Shown here one piece after another: positions 61,981 through 64,000 of a stretch of 64,000 nucleotides of DNA. The translations under genes were made by a program, and so were the position numbers. Source of the stretch: Pyropia haitanensis (taxonomy: Eukaryota > Rhodophyta > Bangiophyceae > Bangiales > Bangiaceae); NCBI GenBank assembly GCA_008729055.1, contig SDUX01000009.1, positions 62,001 through 126,000 of the forward strand, read 5' to 3'. How positions within the stretch are numbered: the first letter of the stretch is position 1; each line of letters starts with the position of its first letter. The notes under the pieces are model-generated. The model worked only from the letters and a program-made list of their open reading frames with translations. It was not told the DNA's origin and made no database searches.

Positions 61981-64000
61981 AGGACGCGCGGCGCAGGAAA
62001 GCGTCTAACACCTCAGGTGCGTTCGCAAGGTCTTGCTTGGTCAGCCAGGAGTTCTCGCTGACGTCACAGCCTTTCCACTTGACCAGGTACTGTAGTCGTC
62101 CACGGCGCTTTCGTGACCTTATGATGGAGTCGACTTCGTACTCGACAGAACCGTCCGGAAATGCCACCGGAGGCGGAACGGGAGGAAGTCGGCCATACGG
62201 ATCAGCGCGGTACGGCTTCAGCAAGCTCGCATGAAAGGCGTTGTGAACCTTGCGATCAAGTACCGCTTGGGGAAGATCCAGGCGGAACGTCACATCGTTG
62301 ATACTCTCAGTGACGCGGTACGGTCCTGAGTACTTGGGCATCAGCTTGCGAGCGCCTTGGAAAGCATCTGGCATAAGGTGTTTGGTACTTAGTAGCACCA
62401 GATCGTCCACGGCGATCTTGCAAGGTCGGCGATGGCGATTTGCGTACGCCGAGCGCGCCTCATTTGCACTCTTGATGGCTGAGATGGCAGTCTCTTGAGC
62501 ATGTTGGAGACCGCTTAGCCAGTCAGACACTGCAGGCATGCTTGACTCTGAGTTTTCGAGGATGTCCATTGGTACCGTCTTAGGTTCGAATCCGTAGTTC
62601 AGGAAGAAAGGGGAGTACGTTGTAACAGCATTTGGCGACCGGTTGTAGGCTACTTCGGCAGCAACCAGAAAGAGGTCCCAATCGCCTTGGTGATGGTTGA
62701 CAAAGTTTCGCAGGATTTCTTCGATCTTCTTGTTCATGATCTCAGTTTGTCCGTCGGTTTGCGGGTGGTACGCTGAAGAGGCCTTGATCTTGACCTTGAG
62801 AATCTCCGTGAGCGACCGCCAGAAGTTGGAGAAGAAAATGCGGTCCCTGTCGCAGACAACATCAGCTGGGAGTCCGTGGTGTCGATAGACGTGATCATGG
62901 TAGAGCTGAGCTGCGACTGGCGCCGTACAGTCTGGCTTCATAGGGGCGAGGCGAATCATCTTGAAGAGGCGGTCGACAACGACGTAAATCCCGTTGTGGC
63001 CTCTTGGAGTCAGAGGAAGAGGCGTGATAAAGTCCATGGAGACACTTGCCCATCGTTGGCTCGGGGGGTCCAAGGGTTTGAGGTGACCCAGAGGTGAATG
63101 GGTGCTAGCCTTGTTCCGCTGGCACAAATCACATGTTTGTACGTATCTTTGGATGTCTTTCCGCATTGTCTTCCAGTAGTACTTGGAAGAGATAACCTTG
63201 GTTGTTTTCTTGACTCCCATGTGCCCTTGGCACGGGACATCATGGTAGTCGTGGAGTAGTCTTTGGCGTAGAGTACCGACGGGGATACACGTACGGTCAC
63301 CTCGTTTCAACAACCTCATGTGTAGCCGGTAGGGAGATACCGGGTCTTTGACTAGGTCGGCAAACTCGGGGTCCGCGTCGTACTCTTGTCTTAAGGTGGC
63401 AAGGTCTTGATCACTTTGGTTGATGGTCATGAGGTTGTTGATTTCAGTTTTCTTGGGGAGTTCTTCAATGGTCTTGGTCAGCACGCGACTAAGAAGGTCT
63501 TGATTGGGGGCGTGCTTGTCGGGAGCATCTTGTGGCTGCCTGGAAAGGGCATCAGCCACGGGGTTCGAAGTGCCCTTGATTGGGACAATCTTGAACTGGA
63601 ACTGGTCCAGAAACTCCAGCCACTTGACTTGGCGATCGTTCAGCTTCTCTTGGGTGCTTAGGTATCTCAGGGACTCATGGTCGGTGTGGACCTCAAAGGG
63701 TCCTCCGTAGAGGTAGCAGCGCCAATGCCGGATAGCTTGTACGACTGCAAGCAGTTCTCTTTCACGAATGCTGTAGCGCTGCTCGTGGATGTTGAGGGTT
63801 AACGAGAAGTACGCCACTGGACGCCGTCCGCGTCCATCATCTTGCTCAAGGACTGCGCCCACAGCATACCCGCTGGCATCTGTAGACACGTAGATTGGGT
63901 ATCTCTTGTCGAAAGGCCTTAGCACCGGTGCGCTTGTCGTTAGGTCCTGCAGCTGCTCAAAGGCTTTCTGGGCGTCGGGTGTCCACTCGAAGTCGACATT
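61979..64000 (-). CDS. Pol polyprotein of chromovirus B1 (partial: RT end, RNase H, integrase, chromodomain)
   Basis: Open without interruption from the window edge to the TAA at 61979. In order: the RT connection (FEWTPDAQKAFEQL), RNase H (YVSTDASGYAVGAV, RERELLAVVQAIRHWR, VHTDHESL, PVADALSR), an integrase zinc region (QTCDLCQRNKA), the integrase core with Asp (SMDFITPLP), Asp (VVCDRDRIF) and Glu (HPQTDGQTEI), and a C-terminal chromodomain (YLVKWKGCDVSENSWL). The chromodomain should direct integration to particular histone marks. No stop or frameshift is visible, so this copy may be functional, subject to the part outside the window. Confidence 0.9.
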   Translation of the reverse strand, partial: NVDFEWTPDAQKAFEQLQDLTTSAPVLRPFDKRYPIYVSTDASGYAVGAVLEQDDGRGRRPVAYFSLTLNIHEQRYSIRERELLAVVQAIRHWRCYLYGGPFEVHTDHESLRYLSTQEKLNDRQVKWLEFLDQFQFKIVPIKGTSNPVADALSRQPQDAPDKHAPNQDLLSRVLTKTIEELPKKTEINNLMTINQSDQDLATLRQEYDADPEFADLVKDPVSPYRLHMRLLKRGDRTCIPVGTLRQRLLHDYHDVPCQGHMGVKKTTKVISSKYYWKTMRKDIQRYVQTCDLCQRNKASTHSPLGHLKPLDPPSQRWASVSMDFITPLPLTPRGHNGIYVVVDRLFKMIRLAPMKPDCTAPVAAQLYHDHVYRHHGLPADVVCDRDRIFFSNFWRSLTEILKVKIKASSAYHPQTDGQTEIMNKKIEEILRNFVNHHQGDWDLFLVAAEVAYNRSPNAVTTYSPFFLNYGFEPKTVPMDILENSESSMPAVSDWLSGLQHAQETAISAIKSANEARSAYANRHRRPCKIAVDDLVLLSTKHLMPDAFQGARKLMPKYSGPYRVTESINDVTFRLDLPQAVLDRKVHNAFHASLLKPYRADPYGRLPPVPPPVAFPDGSVEYEVDSIIRSRKRRGRLQYLVKWKGCDVSENSWLTKQDLANAPEVLDAFLRRAS

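Larger units (their letters stand above)
61680..64000 (-). mobile_element. Chromovirus B1: Ty3/gypsy element, 3' part, runs off the window
   Basis: 3' LTR, polypurine tract and the C-terminal two thirds of pol are present; the remaining pol, gag and 5' LTR lie beyond 64000. Its coding sequence and LTR are clearly different from family A, so two chromovirus lineages coexist here. Confidence 0.88.

Overview
ORGANISM. The window looks like nuclear DNA of a photosynthetic eukaryote, most likely a bangiophyte red alga (Porphyra/Pyropia type). One gene encodes a PsbQ-type photosystem II extrinsic protein with a bipartite, twin-arginine plastid targeting sequence. Host genes are extremely GC-rich at third codon positions and carry few, short GT-AG introns. 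About half of the window is nested transposable elements. The organism assignment is inference; no taxonomic search was possible. LAYOUT. (1) 0.2-2.4 kb: a hAT-type transposase broken by one in-frame TAG. (2) 3.8-17.2 kb, minus strand: a Mutator-like element (MULE-1) with a multi-exon DDE transposase. Exon 3 is split by a 9.4-kb Ty3/gypsy chromovirus (A1, 6031-15436) with two 734-bp LTRs that look identical. (3) 17.9-20 kb: a CxxC/coiled-coil gene fragment abutting an IS630/Tc1-like DDE transposase fragment in the opposite direction. (4) 21.6-26 kb: a displaced, degenerate rDNA piece (spacer plus the first ~400 nt of 18S, itself carrying a ~560-bp insertion), followed by a CACTA-type transposase remnant to 27.2 kb. 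(5) 30.8-36.8 kb: a second Mutator-like element (MULE-2) with recognisable inverted termini and extra coding-like DNA inside. (6) 37.7-51.5 kb: the host-gene block, holding an RNase III/dsRBD protein, PsbQ, an ENTH/epsin-like protein and, on the minus strand, the Rab3GAP catalytic subunit. (7) 53.3-64 kb: two members of a second chromovirus family (B) on the minus strand. One is cut off at the point where a family-A relative (A2) sits; A2 carries a full-length 897-codon ORF antisense to the element. Unidentified minus-strand ORFs and minisatellites follow. HOW IT FITS TOGETHER. The transposon layers can be ordered in time: MULE-1 was present first, then A1 jumped into its exon 3. A family-B copy was present before A2 arrived. 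The host block encodes membrane-traffic components (ENTH and Rab3GAP, convergent), an RNA-processing enzyme and a photosystem subunit, with no sign of an operon. Three of the four host genes change frame exactly at G/C runs of about 10 nt or more, which points to consensus indel errors rather than dead genes. The strongest candidate for something undescribed is the antisense SR/RGG-rich ORF placed between pol and the 3' LTR of the family-A chromovirus, together with a Dam-like domain appended to its pol.
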